From positions 31,196,336-31,260,335 of the forward strand of contig CM048849.1 of assembly GCA_026545225.1 (NCBI GenBank): a stretch of 64,000 nt of DNA. The letters are read 5' to 3'. The notes under the pieces are model-generated. The model saw only the letters and a program-made list of their open reading frames with translations. It made no database searches and was not told where the DNA came from. Position numbers and translations under genes: made by a program. This document shows positions 12,953 to 24,526 of the stretch, one piece after another. Position 1 is the first letter of the stretch; the number at the start of each line of letters is the position of its first letter. The stretch is from Cornus controversa (lineage: Eukaryota; Streptophyta; Magnoliopsida; Cornales; Cornaceae).

Positions 12953-13437
12953 GGCTTTGTTTACATAAACGGAAGAGAAAGGAAAAGAAATGATAATATT
13001 AGTCATGAAAGAAAAGAAAAAAAGAAGATAACATGTATAATGTATTCATGTATGGATAAATTATGAAGGAAAAGAAAAGAAATGGTTGCATTATTGTTTG
13101 AAAAAAGTAAATGAGAGAATAGAAAAGAAATCATTTTAATCAATTTACTATCATGTCCTTTTATGTTTATATTACAAGATATATTTAAATGTCTTTTAAA
13201 TTTTGATCTTTAAAATGTTAGGGATATTTTTGATATTACGAAAGATTCACTTATTCTTCTCATTTCTCTCCAAATCTTTTTACTTTTGAAAGGATAACAT
13301 ATGAGAGATTTGGAAGGATAAGTTATCCCTCCAAATCACTCATAATTGTTTCTTTTCTTTTACTAATGACAATTTAAACACAAAAAATATTATCATTTCA
13401 TTTCTTTTTCTTCAATTCCTTCATTCCAAATGATCCC
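12953..13437. mobile_element. Tourist-like MITE (PIF/Harbinger type), tentative
   Basis: A 485-bp purine-rich left half and pyrimidine-rich right half that pair loosely as inverted repeats. It is bounded by TTA on both sides (12950-12952 and 13438-13440), the 3-bp target of PIF/Harbinger elements. An internal perfect-looking hairpin (GATTTGGAAGGATAA against its complement, about 13310-13350) adds to the fold-back character. Terminal repeats match poorly over the first 12 bases, so the family call is tentative. Confidence 0.45.
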
Positions 13438-13463
13438 TTAGTGTTGTTACACCGTATTTATTT

Positions 13464-13721
13464 TTTGTTTTTGCAGAAGAAAAAATGCAAAATAAGCTTC
13501 CATAATTAGTATTAACACTGATCAAATAATGCATCATTAGTTTGATCGACTTTTCACCGACAATTTATGCATTTAAACTGATAGGTAACAATTTGTTTTT
13601 GCAGAAGAAAAAATGCAAAATAAGCTTCCATAATTAGTATTAACACCTGATCAAATAATGCATCATTAGTTTGATCGACTTTTCACCGACAATTTATGCA
13701 TTTAAAATGGTAGGGAACAAT
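13464..13721. repeat. tandem duplication, unit 128 bp
   Basis: Two nearly identical copies, 13464-13591 and 13592-13721, differ at only about four positions, so the duplication is recent. Each contains an internal inverted pair, TGATCAAATAATGCATCATT followed by AGTTTGATCGA. No coding content. Confidence 0.85.
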
Positions 13722-13972
13722 AATGCATCGTCACTTGTAAGCATTGTGATATCTCACTCATCTAGAGTACTCACACGTCATGGTCCAGCATTCGTGAATA
13801 TCATGATCTTACGACATTAGTGGGCCACAAAGGAGTATAAAGATTTATTTTTTTATTTTTATTTTTCCATTGTTTGATAAGTGAATATCATGTTCCTTGT
13901 GAAAAAGAAAAAATCATGTTCCTTAGACATAAGTTGGGCCTCACTATACCGTCATCATATAATTTTGGAAAA

Positions 13973-14882
13973 GGGCAAAAAAAACTCTCGACTTTTAAAA
14001 AAGTGCAAGAAATTCCTCTGTACTTTATTTGGATTACATCATACCCTTACATTTACAAAAGTAAACAATTTATCCCCTCTTACATATATTATATTTTTTA
14101 TGACTATTTTACCCTTTCTATTATTAAAAAAAGATGAGGTTTTTTTTCAAAAAATAATTTCAGCGGAAAAAACTAAATATGCACAATTACTTAATAAAAT
14201 TTTTTAAGAGAAGAGAGGTTTTTTTATATATTAAGTTATATCAACTTACGAAAAAAAAAAATACACAATTACTTAATAAAAAATTTTGGATTTTTTTTTT
14301 GTTTTTTGGAAATTTTTTCATTAGAAAGAGAGATAATTTATGAAAAGAAAATAATTTTTGGAAAAATAAAAAGAAAATCAGAAAATTATTATTATTGTAC
14401 ATATTTATTTTTTTCCCAGAAACAATTTCTGAAATTTTTTCCCGGAAAAAAACTCCTCTTTATTTTTTTTACTAAGGTAAAGAAAAAATTAATATAAAAA
14501 TACCCCTCTCTTTGTAATGAAAAATTTTTCAGGAAAAAAAAATCATAAATTTTTTATTAGGTAATTGTGCATTTTTATTTTTTTCCATAAATTAATATAA
14601 CTTAATATATATAAAAAAAATCTCCTCTCAAAAAAATTTATTAAGTAGTTGTGCATTTTTAATTTTTTTCTCCGAAAATTATTTTTGAAATTTTTTTTCC
14701 AGAAAAAAACCTCTTATTTTTTTAATAATAGAAAGGGTAAAATGGTTATAGAAAAATATAATATGTGCAAGAGGGGTAAATTGCTCACTTTTGCAAATGT
14801 GAGGGTGTGATATAGTCCAAAATATAATATAGGGAAATTTCTTGCACTTTTTTAAAAGCAGGGGGGGTTTGGCCTTTTTGCC
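13973..14882. mobile_element. 910-bp fold-back element (giant imperfect palindrome)
   Basis: Nearly the whole element is two arms of about 450 bp that are inverse complements of each other. For example, TTTTAAAAAAGTGCAAGAAA near 14000 returns inverted near 14840, and GCACAATTACTTAATAAAA near 14180 returns inverted near 14640 and 14560. The outer ends are GGGCAAAAA-like. There is no transposase, and I could not see a clear target duplication. It would fold into one long hairpin when single-stranded or transcribed, and could be a source of small RNAs. Confidence 0.75.
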
Positions 14883-15639
14883 TATCAAATATTAGTTAAT
14901 ATTGTTTGCATAAAAATCATTAACTGATTATGTTGAAAATCATTAACTGATTATGTGGCCCTTTAACTGAATATATATGTCGAAAGTATTAAGTGGTTGA
15001 AGCATAGTTCAAAGATAATTGAGAGAGTGCGGTGCATACTGAAGGATGAGGGAGGGCAACTTCTCGGAGCGCGCTGTTCAAATCCATCGAGGAATATGAG
15101 AAGACGCTTGAAGCAAAACCAATTGCTGCGCGCATGACCAAGTCCTTATAGTGCAGTTAAAGGAAAATGGAGGCTCATGTTGTTTCGTTTAATAGAGTGT
15201 GTGGTGAGTGTGAAATTTTTTGTATAAAGTGAATGTTTATAAACACGGTTTGTGTTGTCAAGCTCACACTTGATATCATTACTTTCTAAAGTAGAAGAAT
15301 GATATCATTATGTATGGCTTGTTGTGTACCTACTCATTTGGGAGCATAAGGAAATAAAAAATTGCCCAAGCAATATTACTTCATTTGGCTGATTTGTAGG
15401 ATATATATGTCCAGCCTGCATTACATGGCAATTTAGAAACAGTTCCGAAAAAGACTTTTTAAGTCCATGAACAAACGTAGTACATTTTTTATTCATTTAT
15501 AGGACTTTATAATAAAAAGTAGGATTCTTTGAAAAAAATTTCCTTTATTTAAGTATGACTAGTTTTGAGTCAAACATGTATGTCTTTTTATTTTGTCTGT
15601 TTGAGAATTCTACCTATGATTGGAACGTTGTTGCATACC
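14883..15639. other. intergenic stretch, nothing recognised
   Basis: There is a duplicated 19-bp phrase (ATCATTAACTGATTATGT, about 14915-14955) but no gene or element end that I can support. Confidence 0.4.
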
Positions 15640-17100
15640 TACTCCGTGCATATATTGATAAAAGGATGTACAAACAACTCCAATAGGAGAACAGGCTCCC
15701 GATGGAGACATACAATGTAACAGTGAAGCAATTCCTCAGAGAAAGACAAGCAGGGATGGTAGCTTATAAGTAGCAACATGACATCAAAGTTGAGTAGGTA
15801 GTGAAGTGCATGGGGGCCTAGACTAGAAGACATGATCAATTTCTAGACCCTAACTCTTTGTTGATTAGGTGGTTTCCTTGGTGACCTTAAACACCAACTT
15901 GGGAGATGCCATGCTTCTGCTAAAAGCCTTAAAGCATTGCTGTCCTTGAAGACACATGATTGCAATCTCAATTTAATTGTTTCATTGATGGATCCAATGA
16001 TTTCTTCTGGTGTGGAGGCCTTATCTTTTAAAATCCTATATATTGTTTTTCTCTTGCCATATGAAGTAAACAGATGCTGCCAGGATTAGTCTGCACAAAA
16101 GGTGTTTGATTGGTGAACTCCATGAAGTTGAAACATTGAGGAGGCAGTCTTGCCCTGATTGGTACATAACTGGAGAGTTGCAAATGGTTTGGTACTATTG
16201 CCATATGGCAGAAGTGAATGGGCAATTGAAGAATAGATTATTGTTTGTTTCTTGAGCTGAGAGGCAAAGGGAGCAGGCACTTAGATTTAGGTGAGCCATG
16301 CTTGGTTTATCTAAGGTCGATTGGGAGTTTTCCAAGGGTAGCTAACCATAGTATAAAACTATGCCTTAGAATGAAAATTTTGAACCAGACCAGTTTGTGC
16401 CATGACATTGTGTCATGTGGAAATAAAAGGGCTGGTGGATTGCATGGTAAGAGACAGGGAAAAGGATGGGAGGTTGATCCAAAGGAAGTAATCATCCTAT
16501 GATAGAGTTATGGTTGGAAATCTTGTGGGGTTCCTTAGTTCAGGAAACAGTCTTTGGAGACATAAAGTGTTGTTCCATTGGCTATTTCTGGTGAATACAG
16601 AGACTTTGGTATATCTGCCAACAGCAGTACTCATTGAATATGGATTAGTGACTTTATATGCCAGGGGGCACATTTAAACCATGAGTCAAATCAAAATGAA
16701 GTCAGTCTAACATTTTCAATCTTGGCAGTGATGAGGGGCCTGGCTAATGCCCCAAGATGCAAAAGCTATTTTAAAGACCATGAGCAATCAAGTGGACACT
16801 TGATATCCTAGAAATTATTTCCTTTGATGTAGGTGGATTGGATCTATTTGGATCAAATGCTTTGGGTGCTTGAAGAAGTACCATATGTGCTTGATCATGG
16901 CAGCTCGATTGAGAGAATTATTGTTGGCCAGACCCAATCCACCATTGGCTTCTGGGAGGCAAATTTGGTTCCATGTCAGCTTAGAGAATTTCTTAGGTTC
17001 GATATTGTTGAATGTAGATTGTTGGCTAATTGTATACAAGTATCTGGGGTCCAGTCAACATGGTTGGAAAGCTATTTTTCAATGTTTATACCAGAGTGAA
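15640..17100 (-). mobile_element. L1-type LINE, 3' part, decayed
   Basis: Minus-strand remains of a plant L1 ORF2. At about 17040-16815 the reading shows the conserved 'LTWNQICLPEANGGLGL' segment that follows the RT fingers in plant LINEs. Near 16225-16030 a zinc-finger-like zf-RVT region is visible ('RARLPPQCFNF'). Near 15985-15880 stands the typical C-terminal tail 'LRLQSCVFKDSNALRLLAEA' ending in WHLP. The following 240 bp look like a LINE 3' UTR, ending in TTTTATCAATATA at about 15650. The endonuclease and catalytic RT are missing (5' truncation is usual for LINEs), several stops and frameshifts interrupt the frame, and no poly(A) remains. Confidence 0.7.
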
Positions 17101-17545
17101 GTCTTCAAAATATTTTTAGGCCTTTTTAAGTTCAAATTTGTCTATACCCATTTCTATGACATTGTTTGGGAAAGTCTTTAAGCCCAATTCTAAATACATT
17201 GTTAGTATGTAGATAGAATCGTTAGCCTCATTGTTGAGTTACCAGGTTAGATTATTAAAAATAATTGAACATATAATGCATTACTTATTTAATATAATTC
17301 TTTGTAGCCCCATTAGTTAGAATTCCACACCTGAGTGAGAGACTTGTGGAAGTAGTTTCCATGCTTGTTTGGATGCAAATAAACCATTAGAAGAAGTGGG
17401 TTTTGTGGCTGATTCTAGTACTGGGTGATAGAATTCATTCAAGCCTTAGGTTGTGAACTTCCTAGGATTTATGAGAAACAAAGAACTATTAGGAATAAGG
17501 ATATGCATGAGTTTTAGGGGAAAGCAAAAAACCAAGATAGGATCT

Positions 17546-18140
17546 CACTACAACAAATTTAATTTTTTCCGGCGGTTTTTGACCGGCGGTATTGGAAGTG
17601 CCGAAAATTTGAAGCTATTACCGCCGGTTTTTAGAAACCGCCGGTAAAGAATAATAATTCTGGCGGTTTTTTGAAAAGCGCCAGAAATAATTGGCCATTA
17701 CCGGCGGTTTATTTAAAACCGCCGGTAATAGTCAATATATTTTTCCGACATAAGAAGAAGAGCACCACAATCTGATAAATCTGGGAAAAAAAAAAACTTT
17801 TACCGGCAGTTAACAAAAAACCGCCGGTAAAAGTAATATTTTTTCGGCAATTTTTCGAAAATCGCCAGTGATTTACCGGCGGTTCGTAGGAAACTGTCGG
17901 TAAAAGTACCATTATCGGCACTTCTAGAGTATTTACTAGCGGATAAAATCGCCGGTATAATTCCGGCGGCTACAGAAAAACTGCCGGTAATTACCGGCAG
18001 TTTAGCAAAACCGCAGGTAATTCTCTACCGGCGGGACATTTTTCGGCAAATTTTTTAACCGCCGGTGAAGTTTTTCCGGCGATTTTGAAGGCATTTTCCG
18101 GCGGTTTAAACCGCCGGTGATATAAAAAATTCTTGTAGTG
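17546..18140. mobile_element. non-autonomous CACTA (En/Spm) element, 595 bp
   Basis: Begins CACTACAACAAATTTAA and ends with its inverse, AAATTCTTGTAGTG, the hallmark termini of plant CACTA transposons. The interior is filled with the motif CCGGCGG or its inverse CCGCCGG: 13 exact copies by eye and many one-base variants, often as back-to-back pairs. In this superfamily such subterminal repeats bind the transposase. No transposase ORF is present, so it would depend on a partner elsewhere. The flanking triplets TCT and TGA do not match, so the 3-bp target duplication is not confirmed. Confidence 0.85.
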
Positions 18141-18322
18141 TGAGGAGGCATATTATTTCTTCTTCTAAAGATTAGTACTATTTAGCCATTTTGGATGTGG
18201 ATATAATCACCAGATATGAGCTGCATAACCTTAGGTATGATGTTTGTTATTCTTTATATTATCTCCCCTTTTGAATCTATTCTACAACAACTAATGGCTT
18301 TTATTATTATATTATTATTATT

Positions 18323-18681
18323 AGGGTAAAGTGCATAAACCCCCCCCCCCTCGTAGCGCTATATAGAAAATGTATAAGAAACACCCCTTCGATTTGGTAC
18401 GTGCATATAAATTCCTATAATTTCAAAATTCAGAGCAAATTGCCGCCTATTCCAAATTGATGATATCATACTTATTTTGAAAATCCAAAAGGACCCTTTT
18501 TATTTCACTTTTTGGATTTATTTTTTAATTATTTATTTATAGGGTATTTTAGTCATTTCATTGTTCAAAATGAAGATTTGAACTTATTTACTCAAATTGA
18601 AAAATGTAGGAGGTTTTGCGAACAACATGGGAGCTTTTGCACATTTTCTATATAGCGGGAGGTTTTATGCAATTTACCCTT
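18323..18681. mobile_element. MITE with AGGGTAAATTGCATAAA-type inverted ends
   Basis: The left end AGGGTAAAGTGCATAAAC and the inverse of the right end AAGGGTAAATTGCATAAAAC match well. Inside them a second block (CTATATAGAAAATGT) is also mirrored. The 359-bp element sits in a TTA microsatellite, which hides any target duplication. Ends of this kind are common among Mutator-like MITEs, but the family is inferred. No ORF. Confidence 0.65.
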
Positions 18682-19450
18682 ATTATTATTATTATTTGTG
18701 TGTGCGCGTGCGCAAGAACCAGTGTGCAATTCTACAATTTTAAGCTATCCCCTACACGATGAACTACAAAACCTTTGAAGACATCATTTATGTATTAATC
18801 ACTTAATTTCATTCTGTGTAAGCCTCATTAATTAGAACCATGCCTAATGGACCCATGGAAGTAGCTTTTATGCTTGCTTGGATGCAAATGTAACCATGAG
18901 ATGAAGTTGGTTTTCTGCCTGATCTATACTTACGTGAAAAACTCCATTCAAGTCCCAGGTTGTGGACTTCCAAGGATTTATGTGCAACAAAGATAAAATT
19001 GTTACCCTTATTCTTTTTTTTTTTGTTTTTTTGTGGAGGGTGTCCCCATCCCCTTCTAGGGCAAGATTAATCCCTTTGGATTGGAGATAACAGTGAAACA
19101 AAGATAGGAGGAATATTGTTTTCAATCTTAAATATTAGAACTATCTAGTCATCTTTGCATGCGGATAGCCACCAACATGATGAGAAGCATAACCTTTGTT
19201 AAAATGTCAATTGTTTTTCTATGTTATATTCCCTTCTGAAATGGGTATCACTACTTTATCTAAAGTTTTTTTGTGTGTGTAATTGTGCATTCGCGCAATT
19301 CTAGCTTTATAATTCATCACCATCGTAACATGTTGAATTGTGCATAACCTTTGTGTTTGATGTGTATTTTTTGTTTTATTTCTCTTGTTATTTTGTGTTA
19401 CTGCAACTAAGGTTGTTTTTCATCTAAATATATAGTGTCTGTATGTTTGT

Positions 19451-19792
19451 GTGCACGCGTGCATATGTGTGCATCGAAGTGTTTGTGCAATTCTAGCTTT
19501 CAACCCTTTAAGACCTATACATGATTGTCAGTGCCCAAGTTCCTTCACTCTTCAACACCTTAGAAATGGACCAAATAATTTTGTTCCTTGTTTGTGTAAT
19601 GCAGGTTCAGTTCTTGAAAGCAACCACTTTGATTCAGCATGGCGTGAACTAGGGGTTTGTTTTGGCATGTAATAGATTTGGAGACAATTATTTGTATTTT
19701 GTGAATTCCTATTTAGATAATATTTATTTATGTACCTTTGAGATATTGTAGCTTGTACATACGCAAAAAAAAAAAAAAAAAAAAAAAAAAAA
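19451..19792 (+). other. retrocopy-like 3' end with a 28-A tail
   Basis: A TTTGTGTAATGCAG acceptor-like site (about 19591-19604) is followed by a short open stretch to 19672, an AT-rich 3'-UTR-like region and an uninterrupted run of 28 A residues (19765-19792). A pure A-run of this length next to UTR-like sequence suggests the end of a LINE-mobilised transcript on the plus strand. I recognise no product, and slippage at a poly(A) is an equally simple origin. Confidence 0.3.
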
Positions 19793-19816
19793 CACCTTTT
19801 GGCATGAAATCGCATC

Positions 19817-20400
19817 AACTAAGAAACATGGACATGGACACAGTAAGACATGACACAAACATGCCAACACGTCAAACTCTAAAAAAGTAAGACACGAACA
19901 CAGTATGGACACAGTTAATATAAATATAAATTTCATTTATATATCTATTGAATAAGAAAATTATAGATCACTAATTAATTTATAATTTTTATGCTAAAGT
20001 TACATGAATTAGAAATAGAAGTTATTCGAATATCAAGAAGAATATATCATATTATATGATATTACTATCATATCTTATCGTTATTGTTATGTGTTTTTCA
20101 TTACATATTTTAACATGTGTTTAATGTCAATTTTTTAAGGAAAAGAAGATTGGATACTATGATGTATGAATAATATTTTCTAAGATTGTCATGTGTTTGT
20201 TTTCTAAAGATAAGTTGTGGGATGTGTTGGTCATGTGTTTGAAATGTGTTAAACTATTCGAGATGCATCGGTCAAGTGTGAATAAAAAATATTTTTAAAT
20301 TATGGACACAACCATGAAGTGTCGAAATTGTGTCCAGAAGTGTCCATGAAGTGCGGTGTCGACCACAACACGACACTTCATAAAAGTGTGTGCTTCTTAG
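19817..20400. mobile_element. possible TIR element rich in GACAC words
   Basis: The left end reads CTAAGAAACATGGACATGG and the inverse of the right end reads GCTAAGAAGCACACAC. Both flanks are rich in GGACAC/GACACGA words, and the middle is AT-rich. No transposase and no clear target duplication, so this is a candidate only. Confidence 0.4.
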
Positions 20401-21078
20401 CACATCGAATACACATGACATGGGTGTCACGTGAAAAATGTATATTTTATGTTTGCTCACTCTCGAGCCCTTCGAGTGTGTGGGCATGCTAGAGTCCTTG
20501 ACCCAAACTCGGGGTGTGATTGTAAACTGATTCCATTGATGATTTGGCTAAGATTGTAAACGGCGACCTGATAGGAAGTGGAAGTTGTTGTTCAGGCGAC
20601 TGTGAGGAGGCAATAGAGGTCCCTCCTCTTAGGTTGTGATTCCAACCTTGGTTCTGCATGCGCCAAGGGCTTATATTCTCACCGGGTGGTAGGTGGTTAA
20701 ACAAAAGTGATGGTAGAGTTATACTATATATGGATGTTAAGGTGGAGACCTATATTGGAAGGAAGATGAATAAAGATGGCAATTAATGCAAGCATTAGTT
20801 TTAGACCAATGTAGTTCTTCATCTCTTGAATAATCTTTTCACTATAATTCATTGAATTGGGAAGGTTGGTTCAAATACATTACTTGGGAAGGTTGGTACA
20901 AATACATTATACTAGGTGCAAGAAAGTAAAGTAATGTAAAACAGGTTACACTACCACAAGACAATAAAGTTAACCACCGCAAGACATAAAATATACTTTT
21001 TGGATGTATTGAGTTATAGATTCTGATGAATGGAGTTTTGGATGTATGATATTGGAGATAGAGATGAGAAGCAGAGAT
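20401..21078. other. intergenic, with a 26-bp tandem repeat
   Basis: No gene recognised. A short repeat, TTGGGAAGGTTGGTTCAAAT, occurs twice in tandem at about 20858-20910. Confidence 0.4.
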
Positions 21079-21209
21079 TGTCCCACCAGGCGTGCTAGAA
21101 ATTTGTACACACAAATTTTGAGTATGAGAAGAAGATTAAAACACATAGACAAATATGTCAAATATATTAATTTCAAAAAATATGGGTTACAAATCTCTGT
21201 AGATCTTTA

Positions 21210-21305
21210 CAAAAGAAAGAAAATTCTTTTGATTCGATCTCCTTGGTGATCCAGATTCAAAAGAAAGAAAATTCTTTTGATTCGATCTCCTTGGTGATCC
21301 AGATT
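21210..21305. repeat. 48-bp perfect tandem duplication
   Basis: Two copies, 21210-21257 and 21258-21305, around TTGATTCGATCTCCTTGGTG look identical, so this is a very recent duplication. It lies within the leader-like part of the probable LTR. Confidence 0.9.
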
Positions 21306-21650
21306 CAAAAGCTACTGGACCTTGATCTTGAATTGGATTGAAACTTTGGTGAAGAACGACACATGGATGATGTGATTGTTGTTCTTCTCCTTCAGGGTTT
21401 AGATGTCTTGGAGCTTTGAATTTTGAATGAAGAATCCTGCAAATTTTTAGCTTTCTCTTATAGTCTTCTGATTTTTTCTTTTTCCACCCTCTACCTCTAT
21501 TTATAGACTTCTTGGAGGGGCAAACTAGTTACTTCTTGTACCCTTGATAATTATCTGTCGTGATAACTATCCAATTAATATATATATTTATATGGTTATC
21601 TTTGATGATAAATATTTATACATATATATCAATTATCATTTGACCAATTT

Positions 21651-21804
21651 TCTAGTGGGATTAGCCTTCTTAGACAATTTGGATCAGCCCATAACCTATT
21701 TTCTAGTAGGTTTGGCCTTCTTATACAATTTGGATCAACGCATGACCTATTTTCTAGTAGGATTGGCCTTCTTATACAATTTGGATCAGCTCATGACCCA
21801 TTTA
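21651..21804. repeat. 51-bp minisatellite, three copies
   Basis: Three direct copies of a module beginning TCTAGT start at 21651, 21702 and 21753, with a few changes between copies. It lies in the upstream (promoter-side) half of the probable minus-strand LTR. Confidence 0.85.
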
Positions 21805-21924
21805 TTTACGGTGGGTCTGAACTTTGGATTATCTGACTCATTGGATTACATTCCAAAGTAGACTAAATTGAAGATAAGCCCAAATTATATTTTGGGTCCA
21901 TTCTATGATTTTTTAATGTCTACA

Positions 21925-22018
21925 AATTACTTTTACAATTTATTCTCTCATGTATCGGTCTACTACTATACTTTAAGTCTAAGTCTTTTAGACTTGTAGT
22001 CATTTTCAGTCCTTAATG

Positions 22019-22050
<32 letters not shown>

Positions 22051-23621
22051 TGAGTTGATAATTTTTTTGGTTTTACTAGAAATGGTCATTCTCCATTCCA
22101 GTCTTGTACTATGGGAGGGTATGCCCCCCTTCTATCTTTTTGTATTGCTAATTTTATCTTATAAAATCATGTCATTCAAATATATATATATATATGTTCT
22201 AGTTGAATTGAAGAAGGTAATTAAAGGGGTCTCCTACTTGAATACAACTACGAAACACTCTCCTATAAAAAGGAAAGTATGATACATTCAAAGGTATGTC
22301 ACGATTTAATACATAATTTCTTTTTTGTTTAGTATAATATCAAGCACTGACTTGATTGTCGGAGTATACCTTGCTGGTCCGGGTGCACCAAATCGAATCG
22401 TGTAAATTTTTGCATCAACAAAAAGTTTATATCCTTTCCCAATGTCTTTGGCCTATTCCCCTTCCTATTTGGTTTTATTGTACACAATTTATTTAGTTTT
22501 TTCTTCTTTTAAGTGTGTCCACTGAGCTTACTACCCTTACCCTTTAATATTTCTATATTCCATATTTTTATTCTACTTATTTATTTTTTATCTTTTTTAT
22601 TTGTTTTATTTAATAGAGAATTTATTATCAAAATTTGACATAAATTTTATAATCGATTATTTAACATGTTTGATCCTGGGTGCTAACTAAGCAAGGAGAG
22701 AGGCAATAGAATCAAATAAAATTAATTAGAATCACCTGGTGAAATCACATTGGGCATCAAATTTTGCATATAGAAATGCAACATGAGCTAGCTAAATCTA
22801 ATGTTAGCTTAAAACCACTAGTCCATCATCAATTTTATATATGTAAGTGCAATGTCGACAAATTTAAAGAAACGGTAAACAAATCTAAAGGAAACAATAG
22901 ACAAAATTAACAACTAACCCTATATATTACAATCAATAATTGATTATGAAGGTCTAGAGTAGAGATAATTGATTATAGACAATCAAGTCAAATCACATAT
23001 AAAATTCTGAATAGAGATTTACCCTATACAAATTAGCTGTCTTAGATTGGATTATTAGAGCTACCAAAATCTCTATCACTCTATGAAAGCTTTAAAGGAA
23101 CTGGAAATGATATCTACCACATGTACAACTTTTTCAAGTGACAAAAGAACCCATACCCAGGTTTAAAAACAACACCATTTAACAGCAAAAGATCAAACCC
23201 ACTTAAAGGATATTTTGGTCATTTAGTGGTGGTATCTATATATATATATATACACACACACACACATAGATGTATCTTTGATCTAGTTGGGAAATGGCTG
23301 GTCACATGGCTATAAGCTAGTCTCATGTGACCACACATGGTTGGGACTCTTTCCATGTTATAGTGTGTTCCCTCTAAGCAAGAGAGTCAAACTTTTACGA
23401 AATAGGAATAAAAAAAATTAAGTTGAAATATTATTTTGAATTGAAAAAATATATATCCAACATTAAGTTAAAATATTAGGATATACGAGGGTGAAATAAT
23501 TCTATCCATTTCCCACCTCTTTGAGATCCAAAAATATATATATTTATCAATATATTGTTGTCCAAGAGTAATTTTGTCCACAAGAAAATGACATATTCAT
23601 CGTAATGGTGAAAGGTGCACA

Positions 23622-23660
<39 letters not shown>

Positions 23661-24437
23661 TATATTGCAATGCTAGAATCTTTAAGACATCTAATGTTTT
23701 TATCATATTCGCAAGTCATAACCATGCTGAAAATGAATATTGGGTGGCCTAACCTTCAGTTTGGAGTCTAGAGACTTTAATGAATTCCATGTAAAATAAT
23801 GCCACATCTCCTTATCAATTCAAAATAATGACAACTGCTGCTTCATGTACACTACCAATCAATCCACACACACACAGAGATATATATATATATATCGTAA
23901 CAACGTGAACTCTGTCACTATCTTGTCATACATGTTAGTCTTGATCACCAAGTGGAAAAGTTCAAGAATCCACAACAGTATTAGATTTTTTGTCTTTTTA
24001 GTTTCCACGTTTACAATGCGTTGTTCTTCCAACAATACTTTTTCTACGGACGCTTAGTACTGACATGGTACAGTAATATTTAAACACGTGTTAATTTTGA
24101 AATTAAAAAATAATATATACATATATATATATATAATTAAAATTTTCTGTCTTATATTTTAAACATTGTTCATATTCTTCGCTCTATCTTAACTCACTTG
24201 TTCGGGCTTCATCCATTATTGATTTTTTTTTCTTTTTTTAAGTTGAAAGGTACACATTCAATTTCACCCGACTTGAACCTCGACCTCATATATTTAAAAT
24301 GTCAAAAATATCACTAAATTACAGCTCTTTGCGCAACCATTTGATTTAAATAATCTCATAGTCCAGACATTAATTAACCAGCAATAACATAAGCAAGAGG
24401 CTCAAAACACAGGGAGACAGTAAAGCACCTCCTTTCC
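21925..24437. other. intergenic, microsatellites only
   Basis: No gene or element could be supported. It contains a T-run (22034-22050), short TA runs (22183-22196), a TA/CA run (23237-23267) and a pure TA run (23625-23658). Confidence 0.5.
23625..23658. repeat. (TA)n microsatellite
   Basis: About 17 uninterrupted TA dinucleotides. Confidence 0.95.
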
Positions 24438-24455
24438 TTTATAAAGCATATAAAT
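24438..24455 (+). promoter_or_regulatory. TATA region of the unknown-function gene
   Basis: TTTATAAAG (24438-24446) and ATATAAAT (24448-24455) stand about 75-90 bp before the start codon at 24527. That leaves room for a start site near 24475 and a short leader rich in C and A, typical of plant genes. Start-site position is inferred. Confidence 0.6.
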
Positions 24456-24526
24456 CTCATGCACACCTCATAAGCCAATTCTACACCATCACTCTTTTCC
24501 CCCCACCCAAACACAACATAACCAGA

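Larger units (their letters stand above)
17290..19260. repeat. old local duplication, copies at 17290-18300 and 18810-19260
   Basis: The stretch 17310-17530 (around GGATGCAAATAAACCATTAG and CATTCAAGCCTTAGGTTGTG) is matched by 18820-18990, and 18165-18290 is matched by 19120-19260. The left copy is longer because a CACTA element (17546-18140) sits between the two matching parts. GT/GC-rich words followed by CAATTCTAGCTTT recur near 18700, 19270 and 19460. Divergence is high, so the duplication is old. No gene is evident in either copy. Confidence 0.6.
21079..21924 (-). repeat. probable solo LTR, minus strand
   Basis: Read on the minus strand, an 846-bp block starts TGTAGACATTAAAA and ends GGTGGGACA. 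A promoter-like CTATAAATAGAGG lies about half-way (near 21500), followed by a leader-like A/G-rich stretch. TG...CA ends plus an internal TATA box fit an LTR. No matching second copy, primer site or clear 5-bp target duplication is visible in the window, so the call is tentative. It looks like a fossil without internal region. Confidence 0.35.

Noticed and set aside
13874-14207. 87- and 108-aa open frames
   Set aside because: They lie across the left arm of the fold-back element and consist of low-complexity Lys/Phe/Ile codons.
21210-21804. Spaced direct repeats as a CRISPR-like array
   Set aside because: Units are contiguous tandem duplications without unique spacers, in plant DNA.
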